Source of the DNA: Notospermus geniculatus
Taxonomy: Eukaryota; Nemertea; Pilidiophora; Heteronemertea; Lineidae
Direction of reading: 5' to 3'
DNA length: 64,000 bases
NCBI GenBank assembly: GCA_002633025.1
Contig: NMRB01002427.1
Coordinates: 43,262 to 107,261, forward strand
This document shows, piece by piece, positions 20,720 through 31,164 of this stretch. Made by a program: the position numbers and the translations under genes. The notes under the pieces are model-generated. The model was not told the origin of the DNA. It saw nothing but the letters and a program-made list of their open reading frames with translations, and did not search any database. How positions within the stretch are numbered: the first letter of the stretch is position 1; every line of letters begins with the position of its first letter.

Positions 20720-20826
20720 AAAAAAGACACTGGTAAAAAAGTCACTGGAAAAAAAGACACTGGAAAAAATGTCACCGGAAATATAGACACTGGAAAAAAA
20801 GTCAATGGAAAAATAGACACTGGGTA
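20720..20826 (+). repeat. 15-bp minisatellite, inverted left array
   Basis: Seven units of gacactggaaaaaaa/gtcactggaaaaaaa with no length change, coding (D/V)TGKK pentapeptides on the plus strand. It is the reverse complement of the array at 21390-21533, and the two face each other across about 560 bp. Confidence 0.9.
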
Positions 20827-20859
20827 AAAAGAGTCACTTCTCACAAAACCATCACTCAT

Positions 20860-21389
20860 TGTTGCAATTGCATGTTGAGGAAATGGACAATTCAGGCAAG
20901 ATTTTCCCCATTAACCCCCACCCCCATATGAGCAATATGACGAGAGGGCTAAGTTGGGGAAGAAGGATGACTGCCTCTGCCTGAGGCAATTTAATCCAAG
21001 AATTTCGACATTGAAACCTATGAACTACATTTAAGTTATTGGAAACATGAGGGATTTTGCACTCAAAATGTCAGATAGTTTCAGATTGCTCTACTTTTAT
21101 TGCGCTCCAATGCTTACAGGCCACTTGTTTCAGTGGTGATCACAGCTTTGGATGGGAAACCACCTGCAGGATGGAGTAACTATACGAAGGCAATCACACT
21201 TGACAATGACCCACAATTCAGAGGGTACACAACTCTTAAGGTCCACCATAGTCCGTAATCCCACTTAAGTCTGATATTTTTGCTCAGCTGATTTAAGCCC
21301 AAACTGAAAAAAACTGTGTCATATTTCAGCTTGACACAACATATCCAATCCACCTATAGTGCTAACAGTACAATCTCAGGAATCTCGAG
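20860..21389. other. No gene seen between the two inverted arrays
   Basis: Unremarkable sequence forming the loop of the array inverted repeat. Confidence 0.4.
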
Positions 21390-21533
21390 TACCAGTGTCT
21401 ATTTTTCCAGTGACATTTTTTCCAGTGTCTATTTTTCAAGTGACTTTTTTACCAGTGTCTTTATTTCCAGTGTCTTTTTTACTGTGTCTTTTTTTCCGGT
21501 GTCTTTTTTTCCAGTGTCTTTTTTACCGTCTAC
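21390..21533 (-). repeat. 15-bp minisatellite continuing in frame from the Helitron P-loop
   Basis: On the minus strand, nine or so units (gacactggaaaaaaa, gacaccggaaaaaaa and variants) follow directly after the P-loop codons ggcaccggcaaaacg at 21534-21548, keeping the reading frame for the first units (GTGKT, VDGKK, DTGKK, DTGKK). Later units carry single-base losses. Confidence 0.85.
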
Positions 21534-22980
21534 CGTTTTGCCGGTGCCGCCGCTGCCATTAAGGCAAAATATCTTGCTTTCCCATTACTGTCGACTGCTG
21601 TGACAGTCATGATCAAGTCGAAGGCATGATTTTTTTCCGTATTGAGGGTACCGATAAGTTGAGGAGTAAATTGCTGCAGGAGTGTTGTGTTGAAGTTGGT
21701 TTCCTCTGCTATCAGTTTTCTTGTTGTCGATTGTGTTGATGAGGTTTGCGTTGGGAGCAGGAAGGTTGAAATCTTTGGTTAAAGTCTAAGTTCTCTCTCT
21801 GCAGTATCTCTTGAATGTGAAGGAGTAGGCCTACTTCATTTTTCGTGTAGGTTGCTGGGAGTTACTGCTTTGTCGCGGTGCATTAAGTCACGGCACAGTT
21901 CAAGTTTCCATTCCATCCAGAATTCGAGGTGATTGGATGGACGACAGTACATGAGTAGTGTTGTGGAGAAGTTTCTGAGTTGATCTCCAAATCGAATTGT
22001 GCTTGCCTCTGTCATGGCAAGATGAATTTCCTTGTCGTCTGTTATCAAGCCGAATTGAAGGCAGGCTTCCTGGAACGTGGTGCATTGTACTCCATTGGCA
22101 GTGCGTAGGTCTTAGGTGGTATAGTTCAGATTGATGCGGATTGGGCATATTGTTGGTTAGTATGCGGCCAACACTGGAAATGTGTTGACTTGTTGGCCAC
22201 GTTTGCGTTGCTGCCACTGCTTGGTGCGTGCATTCCATGTGAAGTAGTGGGGGATGTTGGGGTATAAGATATTGCGTGCCTCTTCGTCATTGGTGTTCGT
22301 AGCGAAGAAGGCTGTGAGTTTGGTAGTGGGCCCTCCTTTGTTCACCGTTGCGGCAGCTTCCTCTGGTTCGAAAATGACTGTCTGCTGATCAGGCAAGTGG
22401 TACAGTAGTTTTTCCTCTGGTGGGTACTTGTCCTGCTTGTAGTGAATTGGGAAATTGCAGATTTTCCACAGAGCTTCAATGGCAGAGATGTAGCGTACAT
22501 TTAAGTAGCTCTCAACTTCATCTAGTACTGCAACTGGTGTGCCACCTGCTGTAAGGGAAAATATGATTCTGTCCTGGCCTTTTGTGATGTACTTAGTATT
22601 TTACTGCTTGAACTGAGTGGACGACTTCGACATTGACGTGGGCAGAGTATCGATTCTGGTCTGAAGATTTGTTGGCATTGGTTGTCGTTTCCTTTGCTGT
22701 TGAAGTATGTTTCTGGTTGACCTTTCCGTCGATATGCTCAGATGTGGTGGGCTTGGGGTCAGTGTCGTCAAAAGTGATGCCAAACAACAGAATATCAGAG
22801 ATGTCGCTTCTTCGCAGTTGTTACCTTCCACATAAAGTTGAATTACTTCAGCAAAGACTGTGTTTTGACCAAGTCCTCTTTGTCGTAGTTGGCATCGTTG
22901 TCCAGTACTTGATTGTTCTTTTGAAGCTTGTTCCAGGGTCTGTTGTGCTATCTGTAGGAGATTTTGAAGGACAGGAATTG
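21534..22980 (-). pseudogene. Helitron replicase/helicase relic, copy H1
   Basis: Helitrons encode a Rep (HUH nuclease) fused to a SF1 helicase and move by rolling-circle replication. Reading leftward: a Rep-end region (AHVNVEVVHSVQAVKY, the segment that carries the Rep tyrosines), then LPDQQTVIFEPEEAAATVNK, IPHYFTWNARTKQWQQRKRG, FGDQLRNFSTTLLMYCRPSN, and finally the Walker A region CLNGSGGTGKTV at about 21531-21554. Several frameshifts break it. A piece present in H2 (about 70 bp near 30840) is deleted here. After the P-loop the gene is replaced by the 15-bp array. Confidence 0.75.
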
Positions 22981-23640
22981 ATTTGACGTACTTTTCAAGG
23001 TCACTGAGTTCAAAGTTCAGAATTTTGCCTTTTGGTTGCAGTGAAGCATTGAAGATTTGTTTGGGTCGGTTACCTAGCTTCTCCAGAGTTGCTTCTGAAA
23101 ATAAAATATGATGCTTACTTAACACTGTGTAAAGTTCCATTCATGACTTTGATAATGAATGATAAACCTGTACATATTCTCACATTTAACGGAAATATAA
23201 ATTTACCATATAAATCAAAATAGGGCCCAATGATGCTCCATCTGGTATTGTTGGTCCTGCTTCTTTCTGTGTTTTCTGCTGTTCTCTGTTTTTTTTCGAG
23301 ATGCCTCCCTGACGTATCAACAAGACGCCTGTTTGTCACCCTAATCATCTCTCTGGTTAATGCAAATTCTCGCTTGCCCATCCACTGCAGGTAGTTAATT
23401 GGGGCATCCTCTTCTTTTCTGGTAAGACTCGCCTCTGGGCCTGATTTGCTCCGCAATTCGATATTCCCATTTACCCTACCTGATGCAGTCTTTCTGGGGA
23501 CTCCATACTCTTCTGCTGCTGCTGTGATTGACTCAAATTTCCCTCAAGAAAATATTTGTAGGTAGCTTCTGCAGCTCCCCCACTCATACTGCTTCGTCTT
23601 AGACGGCATACTCGTGGTTGAAAATAAAATAAAAATCACA
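22981..23640 (-). pseudogene. psq/CENP-B-type HTH transposon protein fragment, copy S1
   Basis: From about 23613 leftward: a start MPSKTKQYEW, a shifted frame AAEATYKYFLEGNLSQSQQQ, then SKSGPEASLTRKEEDAPINY and LQWMGKREFALTREMIRVTN. The order (psq-like helix-turn-helix, basic linker, EEE..LINYL..M region) is that of pipsqueak/CENP-B HTH proteins of pogo-like transposons. No DDE catalytic part is seen. Broken by frame changes; 37905-38600 is a second copy. Confidence 0.5.
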
Positions 23641-26480
23641 ATGTAAATGAGAGGTATGAAATTGCTGTGACATATAACTTTTGGTGTTGATGAATGCTTT
23701 GGATGAGGTCCTGGTGGACGGCGCTTCCACCATCATCTTCAGGGGTTTGTGTTTCCCTTCCCTTCTTTGAACGCGCAAACACTATCGTAGTCAGTAATGT
23801 GCGCAGCGTGTCTCTAATTTCTGCCTCCGAACATGGTCCCCTGTGGGTTAGGACACGTACCTGATCACAACATCTCCCAAGTTTGCTGAGGCATGAAGGA
23901 AAACTCTCTGCCTCTGCCTCCTCAAACAGGGCGGTCCATATGGCATTGGTCATGCTATCCCACAAGTGTAGATGACACTTGAGACCGACTTTCAACTGAG
24001 TCAGTGGCCTCATTCTCGAGAAGTATAATTCGGGTCTGGCTCAGCTGTCCACAAGGTCTATGTTACTTGGATTTGGACACATAACTATTGAACCTCGATG
24101 ACACTGTGATACATCTGTTGGAGTGTTTCCGCTCATGTAGCATATCAGGACTTCTGAGCATGATCTCCATAAAATCCCCATCCTCCTCTGGTCTAAAAAA
24201 ACATTCGGAGAACATGTTATCTCTGACAGAACATAAAACATGCTGGCAAGGAAGGCACTGCACAGCTTTGTTGGAAGGTGTCCTAAGACAACAAATGCAT
24301 GAGACTGGCAAACAAAACAAAAAAAGATGTAAGAAAATTGATTGATGGTTTTAGATGTCTAGGAATTTTGAGAGGAAATTGTTAGGTTAGAGGAATCTTG
24401 CTAACACCACTCATAGCACAGTGCTCTTGAATTTGACCAGGGGTGCCACACCTATCCTTGAAGAACAGGTTGCATATGGAGCGTGTGAACACTTGGGTTG
24501 AAAACTCCGATCTTTCGGTGATGCTGGTGATGGATGCACTGGACATTGTTCTCTTCTTCCCACTCCTTCAATCTTTTATCCGCTGCTGTGGTTATTCCTA
24601 CAATCGTGTGCAACGAGCAGTGAATTGTGTGGAATCAGTGAAATTCATTTTTTTCTTCCTCAGCCAGGAAACAAAGCCCAAAATCCTTAGAAAGTTCGAC
24701 TCTATCACAACTGCAATAAAAATCACAAAAATATTACATTGATAAAAGGTGTGAGTTTTATTGAGCTATTACATAATTACGATATTTTGAAATTTCCAAC
24801 ATTTTGATGCAGAAATATAACCAACAATTTTCATGTGGATCAAACTGTTAAAATTGGCCCAGTAGAATTTGTAATATTCAAAGTATCAGGTGTAGATGAA
24901 CTAATGTCCATGAATGTACGGTTGATCACTTTCATAATCTCCCAGTCCACACAAGGCTCTTGTTGCTTCGAGTTGTTGTTCCTTTACCACGGATTCCATG
25001 TCTGTTGGATTCTGCCATGCACGCTTTCTTTACCATGTTTACAGTCGATTTTTTTAATTTTTTTAATTTTCGCATTGATGGTCTCATTGTCATTTGTGGA
25101 AAAGGCCGTCTTTTCCACAAAAACGTCATTTCCACAAAAATTTCCAGAACCGGAATATTATGTATCAATCACAGGCAACAGATTTGAAAATAGGCAAAAT
25201 CTGTCTCAAAAAATGAAAAACTAGGACAATAACGTGGCAGGGACTTCTTGGATTAGCAAATCCTTGAGTACATAACTGGAGTTGACATCGCAACAGTTAT
25301 TTCTTCTTCTTTGTCACACGATTTTGGTTCCCTGTGGCTTGCTGCTTCCCACGACTGAAACAGTCCTTGCAAATGGGCTGCACCACGGCAAACTGCTGTT
25401 GGAGATTCTGGATAGCCGGGCCATTTTCCAGGTCCTCCTGTACTGGGTCCCATGCTTCCGCAAACGTCTGTGTGATAGGTGCAGAATGCAACTGCAGGTA
25501 TTTGCTGTAGCTCACAGCAGTTCGCTTTCGAATAATGAGTTGAAATCTATCTTGAGGTCATCAACGATGGAATCAGACGATGTCCAAAACATCAGTACTT
25601 TGAGGTGTTTGGCACTTAGCTACATTAGATGTTGCTCGAAGAATCCTGCGACTCTGGTTTCCATGAAGAACAAGATTCTCCTCCCTTCTTCATCTTCACT
25701 ACTCTCTTCATCACTTATCTTCGTGTACTCCACAACGAGAGTGGAATTTATTTTCTCTGCTGTAGATCGTAGAGTTTCAAACATGGTGGTACATATCATG
25801 GCAGGGGTCATGCTATCCCACTAAGTGGAGGTGGCACTTCAAACCGACGTTCAACTGAGTAAGAGGCCACACTCTCGAGAAGTATAATTCGAGTCTGCCT
25901 CAGCTGACCACAAGCTCTCTAACGTTACTTGGATTGGATTCGGAATACATAGCAATTAAACCTCGACAACACAGTGATGCATCTGTTGGAGTGTTTCCGC
26001 TCATGCAGGGTATCAAGACTTCTGAGCATCATCTCCATAAAATCCCCGTCTTCTTCTAGTAAATATTGTGAAAAAAAACATTCAGAGAACATGTTGTCTC
26101 TGAGAGAACATAGAACATGGTGGCAAGGGAGGCACTGCACAACTTTGTTGGGAAGTATCATAAGAGAACAAATGCATGTGAGATTGGCAAACTGACTTTT
26201 TTGGAGTCAAATGATACTCCAACAGCAATATTCTTTAGCCAACTTTGGGGACAGCATTAATTGAACCTCGACGACACAGTGATGCATCTGTTGGAGTGTT
26301 TCTGCTCATGCAGCATATCAGGACTTTTGAGCATCCTCTCCATAAAATCGCCGTCCTCCTCTAGTACATATTGTAAAAAATCATTCAGAGAACACGTTGT
26401 CTCCGACAGAACACGATGGAACATGCTGGCGAGAGAGGCACTGCACAACTTTGTTGGGAGGTATCCAAAATGAAGAAAGG
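23641..26480 (-). repeat. Multi-part duplicated segment M1
   Basis: A chain of blocks shared in order with 39130-44905: 23690-23925, 24040-24345, 24440-24760, 24840-25240, 25270-25640 and 25640-25880. The block with minus frame LLEEDGDFMEMMLRSPD recurs three times here (24063, 25925, 26257) and again at 41260, 41491 and 46492; a tttactag acceptor-like word precedes it in several copies. Frames such as PVQEDLENGPAIQNLQQQFA look protein-like, but no family is recognised and stops occur throughout. Confidence 0.55.
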
Positions 26481-26544
26481 CAGGTGTAGGGTGGAGTGGG
26501 GGAACGACACTCATGATTCTGCTGGTGCTGTTCAGAAGGCCGGT

Positions 26545-26941
26545 GTGTTTTCCTTTTTAGTTGGCCGTTTAGCTTGCACCCTCCTAAAGTAATCTTCCGT
26601 GATCATAAATCTGTACTCTCCCATGAAAACCTTTTCCCATCTCTGAGGTTTTGCTGGCTTTTCCATTTCGATAATTTTCTTGTATTGAGCGAATACCCAT
26701 GAAAGGAACCCTTCTGTATGCTCAAGCCGATTTGAAAGTACACTGTCCAGTATGTTGGCTTTCTCCTCCTCATTCGCATTGGCATGGTTGGTACAACTGA
26801 CTCAACAATATCTCTTGTCACGAAAGGAAACTCATCAACCTCATCTTCTATGACATGACGAATCGGAATCTCAACTTGTGTGGTCTTGACTGGATCCGGC
26901 TTGTCTGATGGGCTTTTAGTTGACACTGTCACATGCTCCAT
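26545..26941 (-). pseudogene. Unknown protein fragment with one frameshift
   Basis: MEHVTVSTKSPSDKPDPVKT, then IPIRHVIEDEVDEFPFVTRD, and after a shift near 26780 NEEEKANILDSVLSNRLEHT, EGFLSWVFAQYKKIIEMEKP and FMGEYRFMITEDYFRRVQAK. The composition is strongly protein-like. Flanking words (gtgctgttcagaaggc) recur at 47985 next to the PIF1-type module, so it may be part of the same mobile gene. Confidence 0.4.
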
Positions 26942-27429
26942 AAATGGGTCTGAAGAATTGAAATAGTTGAAGTAAAAAGTGTGGAGATAAAATATTTGAA
27001 AAAAATGTAACTTAGGCTGAAATTCTCATTATATATATTTTAATGTCCCATAGCGCTTTCATTCCTCTTGGAAATCTTCAGTGGGAATGAACACATATTA
27101 TTTACATGAGATTACACATAACCTGTCGCAAAGCAGGTTCAGGCAAAATGTTCAAATAATACCAGGATTACAATTGGCCCTGATTTAAAAAGGGCTAATT
27201 ATTGAAGCGAAGCTTATGGTAGGCAATGGGTCTGAAGTATAAAGTAAGGCATTGAAACAATCTTCCAGGACACGTACCTAACATCAATCATTAATGTTTG
27301 CTAAAATTGAAACTGAAGTTGAATGCAACTGTTCTGTAGCTCAATTTGAAGCGTATGATTCTCTCTTTTTCGAAGTGAACTTACCAACTTTCATTTCCAA
27401 AACAATACTCTAGCAGCATTGCATGTCCA
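26942..27429. other. No gene seen
   Basis: AT-rich sequence with no supported exon. Confidence 0.35.
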
Positions 27430-28590
27430 CTGTTGGTTATCAGATGGTGTGGATTTCCGGCAGAATTCGTACACCTCGGCTGGATGCTTCATCATGGCAC
27501 CAAAGTTATGACAGTCCACTCGTAAACACTATAGACTTGCCTTGTGCGCTATGGACTGTGATGGCATAGGCAAGTTTTAGTGGCAGCTGTGTTCGGCAAG
27601 CAATGACACTTTTTCTTTTCTGGGGTCTTGGAGAATTGGTCTTTGAACAGACTTCAACAATTGAATCGTAGCATCAGATGGCATACCATCACAAAGTTCA
27701 TGAATGGCATTGAATTTAGAAAAGCTCAATTTAGTTCAGTTTGAAAAATTGGCCATTGAAGTCCACAGTGACATCTTTTTCAGACATATCCACCACTTTT
27801 CCCGTGGACCCACTGAATCCTAGCATCAGATGGCATACCATCACAAAGTTCATTGAATGGCATTAAAAAGCTCAATTTAGCCCATCAAATTCATCAGCAA
27901 GCAGTGGACGGTTTCATGGGAAAAACCGTCACGTGGTAATGTTCTTCAATGCCAATGGGAACAGATGCACCCACTGTATATATCACCTGAAGAACATGAT
28001 GACAAAGATCAACAAAGAAAATGTGAAGAATGTTGATCTTGTAAATTCATGTGTTGGCACTAGTGACTCAATTGAACTGACACAATGAAGTCATGAAGAA
28101 ATTTCTGAAATCCTGAAGAGGACAATGCCTAATTAGGCATTAATGCACCACCAGATTTCTAAACGCTCCTTGAATCTCAAGTCAGGAATTGTGCAGGTGA
28201 TGACAAAGATCAATGACACCGCCGTTGGGAAAAGTAATAGTATGTGCTCATCACTTTGGTCAAGATCGTCAAGATCGCCAGAAAGTTATGGCGGTCTAAG
28301 TTAAAGGAGTTCATCCTGAGCCATTGCACCATGAAATTGCTCAACATTAGTACGAAGCTTGCCAACTATGGGGCGACTATTTTTTGAGACATTCAGTGCT
28401 TTCTGTATTCACATTAATGGAAATAACAATGAAATACTGAACACTACCTTGGAGTAGGGATAGCATACCACTGACAAATTCACTCAGGCTCAGTGGCCTT
28501 CTCAGCCTCAGACCACACATTGACTGTCCCCACATCGTGGAGTAGTAGCAGCACCAATTGGAAGTTACTGACAGCAAATATGACCCTGGA
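27430..28590 (-). pseudogene. PIF1-like helicase relic, copy P1 (internally deleted)
   Basis: Minus strand around 27530-27600 reads LPLKLAYAITVHSAQGKSIV, the intact motif V/VI region of PIF1-type helicases. The rest matches 48370-50835 in order, but with about half its length missing, including the DEIS and GDYKQLPP motifs. The segment 28420-28590 is shared by three sites (also 47699 and 50673). Confidence 0.6.
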
Positions 28591-28810
28591 ACATTTCAAT
28601 TTAACATTTGTCATTTGTTTTTCTGGTACGTTCACCCAGGTGAGCACATGGTCCATGGACCATTTCATTGTAGAGATATCAGAAATTCATGTTACGAAAT
28701 GTACACTTTTCACAGATAGTCAGTCCCGTAAGGGTTAAACAGCCATCGTGAGGAACCATCTCTTCATTCCCTCAATTCCAGATATCACAGTTCCGTTAAG
28801 TACTCGTTTT

Positions 28811-29130
28811 TCATTTGTTGACTCTTTCAAAGTGCTCACATATGATTACCCTTGAGTTCTTGTTCAAATAAAAATTGTTCTCTTCCTTTTCCACTCCAGT
28901 TGTCTTATCCCTGTCTACACTTTTTTCTCCGCTTTCCTTATTAATTTCTACCGTCAGTCTGGGTCTCTTTGCTAACGGTTCTGGGTCTTCTATTGTTACT
29001 TCCTCCAAATAGATAGGTACATCTTCGGGTATTTCTGCCTCTGCATCCTGGTTGATTGTGGATGTGAAGTCAGAAGTGTCTTGTCACTTGTCCACAACCC
29101 CGATCAAACCGTCCTCCCAAGTGCTCTGCC
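28811..29130 (-). pseudogene. Acidic/basic unknown protein fragment
   Basis: After an acceptor-like ttttgtag, frames give DWQSTWEDGLIGVVDK, one stop, then QDAEAEIPEDVPIYLEEVTI, EDPEPLAKRPRLTVEINKES and ICEHFERVNK before a stop at 28811. The composition is protein-like with a KRPR basic patch. Family unknown. Confidence 0.3.
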
Positions 29131-29198
29131 AGTCTACAAAACATCATAATTTGATATTCTCCAATACATATTCATATTCTCCACCAGGTGCCACCATC

Positions 29199-29559
29199 AG
29201 TATATAGGCTCTGAAGGGGGTCAGATGGAAGACCAGAAAATCGCTACTGCGGTGGTCAAAACACTAAAATTTTAGCACTTTTTCAAGGAAAAATGCCAAA
29301 ATTTCAAGTGTCAAAAATCGTAAAAAAGNATTCAGTGGGAATCTACAGTATATAGGCTCTGAAGGGGGTCAGATGAAGCTGTGAAGGGCTTTTTGCGGTG
29401 GTAGTGACGATTTTGCTATTTTTTTGGCATTTTTTTACGGTTTTTGACACTTGAAATTTTGGCATTTTTCCTTGAAAAAGTGCTAAAATTTTAGTGTTTT
29501 GACCACCGCAGTAGCGATTTTCTGGTCTTCCATCTGACCCCCTTCAGAGCCTATATACT
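29199..29559. mobile_element. 361-bp foldback element with 6-bp target duplication
   Basis: Arms of about 130 bp (agtatataggctctgaaggg..., ...cccttcagagcctatatact) face each other, flanked by accatc on both sides (29193-29198, 29560-29565). A third, direct copy of the tip lies in the loop at about 29347. A single N sits at 29329, at the end of the left arm. Confidence 0.8.
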
Positions 29560-29575
29560 ACCATCTCCACCGCCT

Positions 29576-29890
29576 CGCCACCGGCACCACCCTGGACTTT
29601 TTTTTTCTGAAGACACTAGAAAATTTATTACTCATCCTAAAGAAGTGTGGTTACCATCATTTGAAAGAGCACGTCCTTACAAACAAAATGATGTATAATT
29701 TTCATGATAGGGCCTGTATTTGCTGGAAAAAACAAATTTCATCATGAAAAATTTCCATCATGTTACAGCACCGCCTTTTTAGGGTAGCCAGCTTCTGACA
29801 TGCGACCACATGTATTCTTACATTCAATTATGGCCATTTTTCTTTTGTCCATTTCACTCTTCTTTCCGGACTTCCCGCCACACCAGCGGC
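29576..29890. other. No gene seen
   Basis: Intergenic sequence between the foldback and the Helitron copy. Confidence 0.3.
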
Positions 29891-31021
29891 TTGTTAGGAT
29901 TTATTACTCGTGAAAAGGGCCTTCGTGAAAAGGGCCAAAAGCAAGTTTTCTTATCACTTCTGGCTTTCTTATATGCGCAATGGCATCACGAAGGTCAGCA
30001 CATTGATAAGATATGTTTTGCTGGTGCCGCCGCTGGCATTAAAGCTGAACTTAATAGATATAAACCCCAAGCGGCAGAGGTAGAAATTACAAACAACCAC
30101 CCGCCATGTTTTGAACAGCCACCGAACATGAATACACCCTCTCGGACGGTCACAGTTGGTTTCACTCGCCAACACGCTCTTGAACAGTAAAGATCTCAGC
30201 ACAACCGATGTTTGGTGGCTGTTCAAAACATGGCGGATGGTTGTTTGTAATTTCTACCTCTGCCGCTTGGGGTTTATATCTATTAAGTTCAGCTTTAAGG
30301 CAAAATATCTTGCTTTCATTATTGTCGACTGTTGTCATGATCAAGTCGAAGGCATGATTTTGTTTCGTGTTGAGGGTACTGATAAGTTGAGGAGCAAATT
30401 GCTGCAGGAGTGTTGTGTTGAAGTTGGTTTCTTCTGCTATCAGTTTTCTTGTTGTCGATGTCTTGATGAGGTTTGCGTTGGGAGCAGGAAGGTTGAAATC
30501 TTTGGTTAAGTCTAAGTTCTCTCTCTGCAGTATCTCTTGAATGTGAAGGAGGATTTTATTTTCGTGGAAGTCGCTGGGAGTTACTGCTTTGTCGCGGTGC
30601 ATTAAATCAGGGCACAGTTCAAATTTCCATTCCATCCAGAATTCGAGGTGATTGGAGGGACGACAGTACATGAGTAGTGTTGTGAAGAAGTTTCGGAGTT
30701 GATCTCCAAATCGAATTGTGCTTGCCTCTGTCATGGCAAGATGAATTTCCTTGTCGTCTGTTATCAAGCCGAGTTGAAGGCAGGCTTCCTGGAACATGGT
30801 GCATTGTTCTCCATTGACAGTGCGTAGGTCTTCAAATGTTTGTGCACCTGGTGCCTGCTCTGTGGTGAAGCAATGTACTTTGGTGGTATAGTTCAGATTA
30901 ATGTGGACTGAGCAATATTGTTGGTATGCGGCCAACATTGTCTGCCTTGTTGACTTGTTGGCCACGTTTGCGTCGCTGCCACTGCTTGGTGCGTGCATTC
31001 CATGTGAAGTAGCGGGGGATA
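29891..31021 (-). pseudogene. Helitron replicase/helicase relic, copy H2 (C-terminal part)
   Basis: From 30998 leftward a 278-residue frame includes TTEQAPGAQTFEDLRTVNGE, FQEACLQLGLITDDKEIHLA and LISTLNTKQNHAFDLIMTTV, in the usual order before the helicase P-loop. The P-loop is split: KIFCL is followed by the inserted foldback at 30043-30294, and beyond it the frame resumes as NASGGTSKTYLINVL. The Lys-Thr of Walker A is kept, but GTGK has become GTSK. A few residues later the frame stops. The N-terminal part continues at 34115. Confidence 0.75.
30043..30294. mobile_element. 252-bp TTAA-target foldback inserted in H2 P-loop codons
   Basis: Arms of about 90 bp (agctgaacttaatagatata... and mirrored ...tatatctattaagttcagct) flanked by TTAA at 30039-30042 and 30295-30298. 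H1 has the unoccupied site gccattaaggcaaaat. TTAA targets are typical of piggyBac-type transposases. Confidence 0.85.
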
Positions 31022-31164
31022 TACAGCTAACCGTGTTCTTGTTGGTTTTAGACCCTATAAGTTATTACCAAGACCAATTAACCGATAGAAATATGATAGT
31101 TCTGGTTTAGATAGTTGCATTTCATGCATTGTTTGACTTCTGTGTAACACAGAAATGGCACATT

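Noticed and set aside
20345-20859. Long ORFs on both strands across 20419-20719
   Set aside because: They are made of N codons from the assembly gap plus the 15-bp array; no real reading frame.
24443-24742. Plus ORF MPHLSLKNRLHMERVNTWVE..., repeated at 41941
   Set aside because: Similarity is explained by the M1/M2 duplication; the minus strand is the better coding candidate and neither frame is clean.
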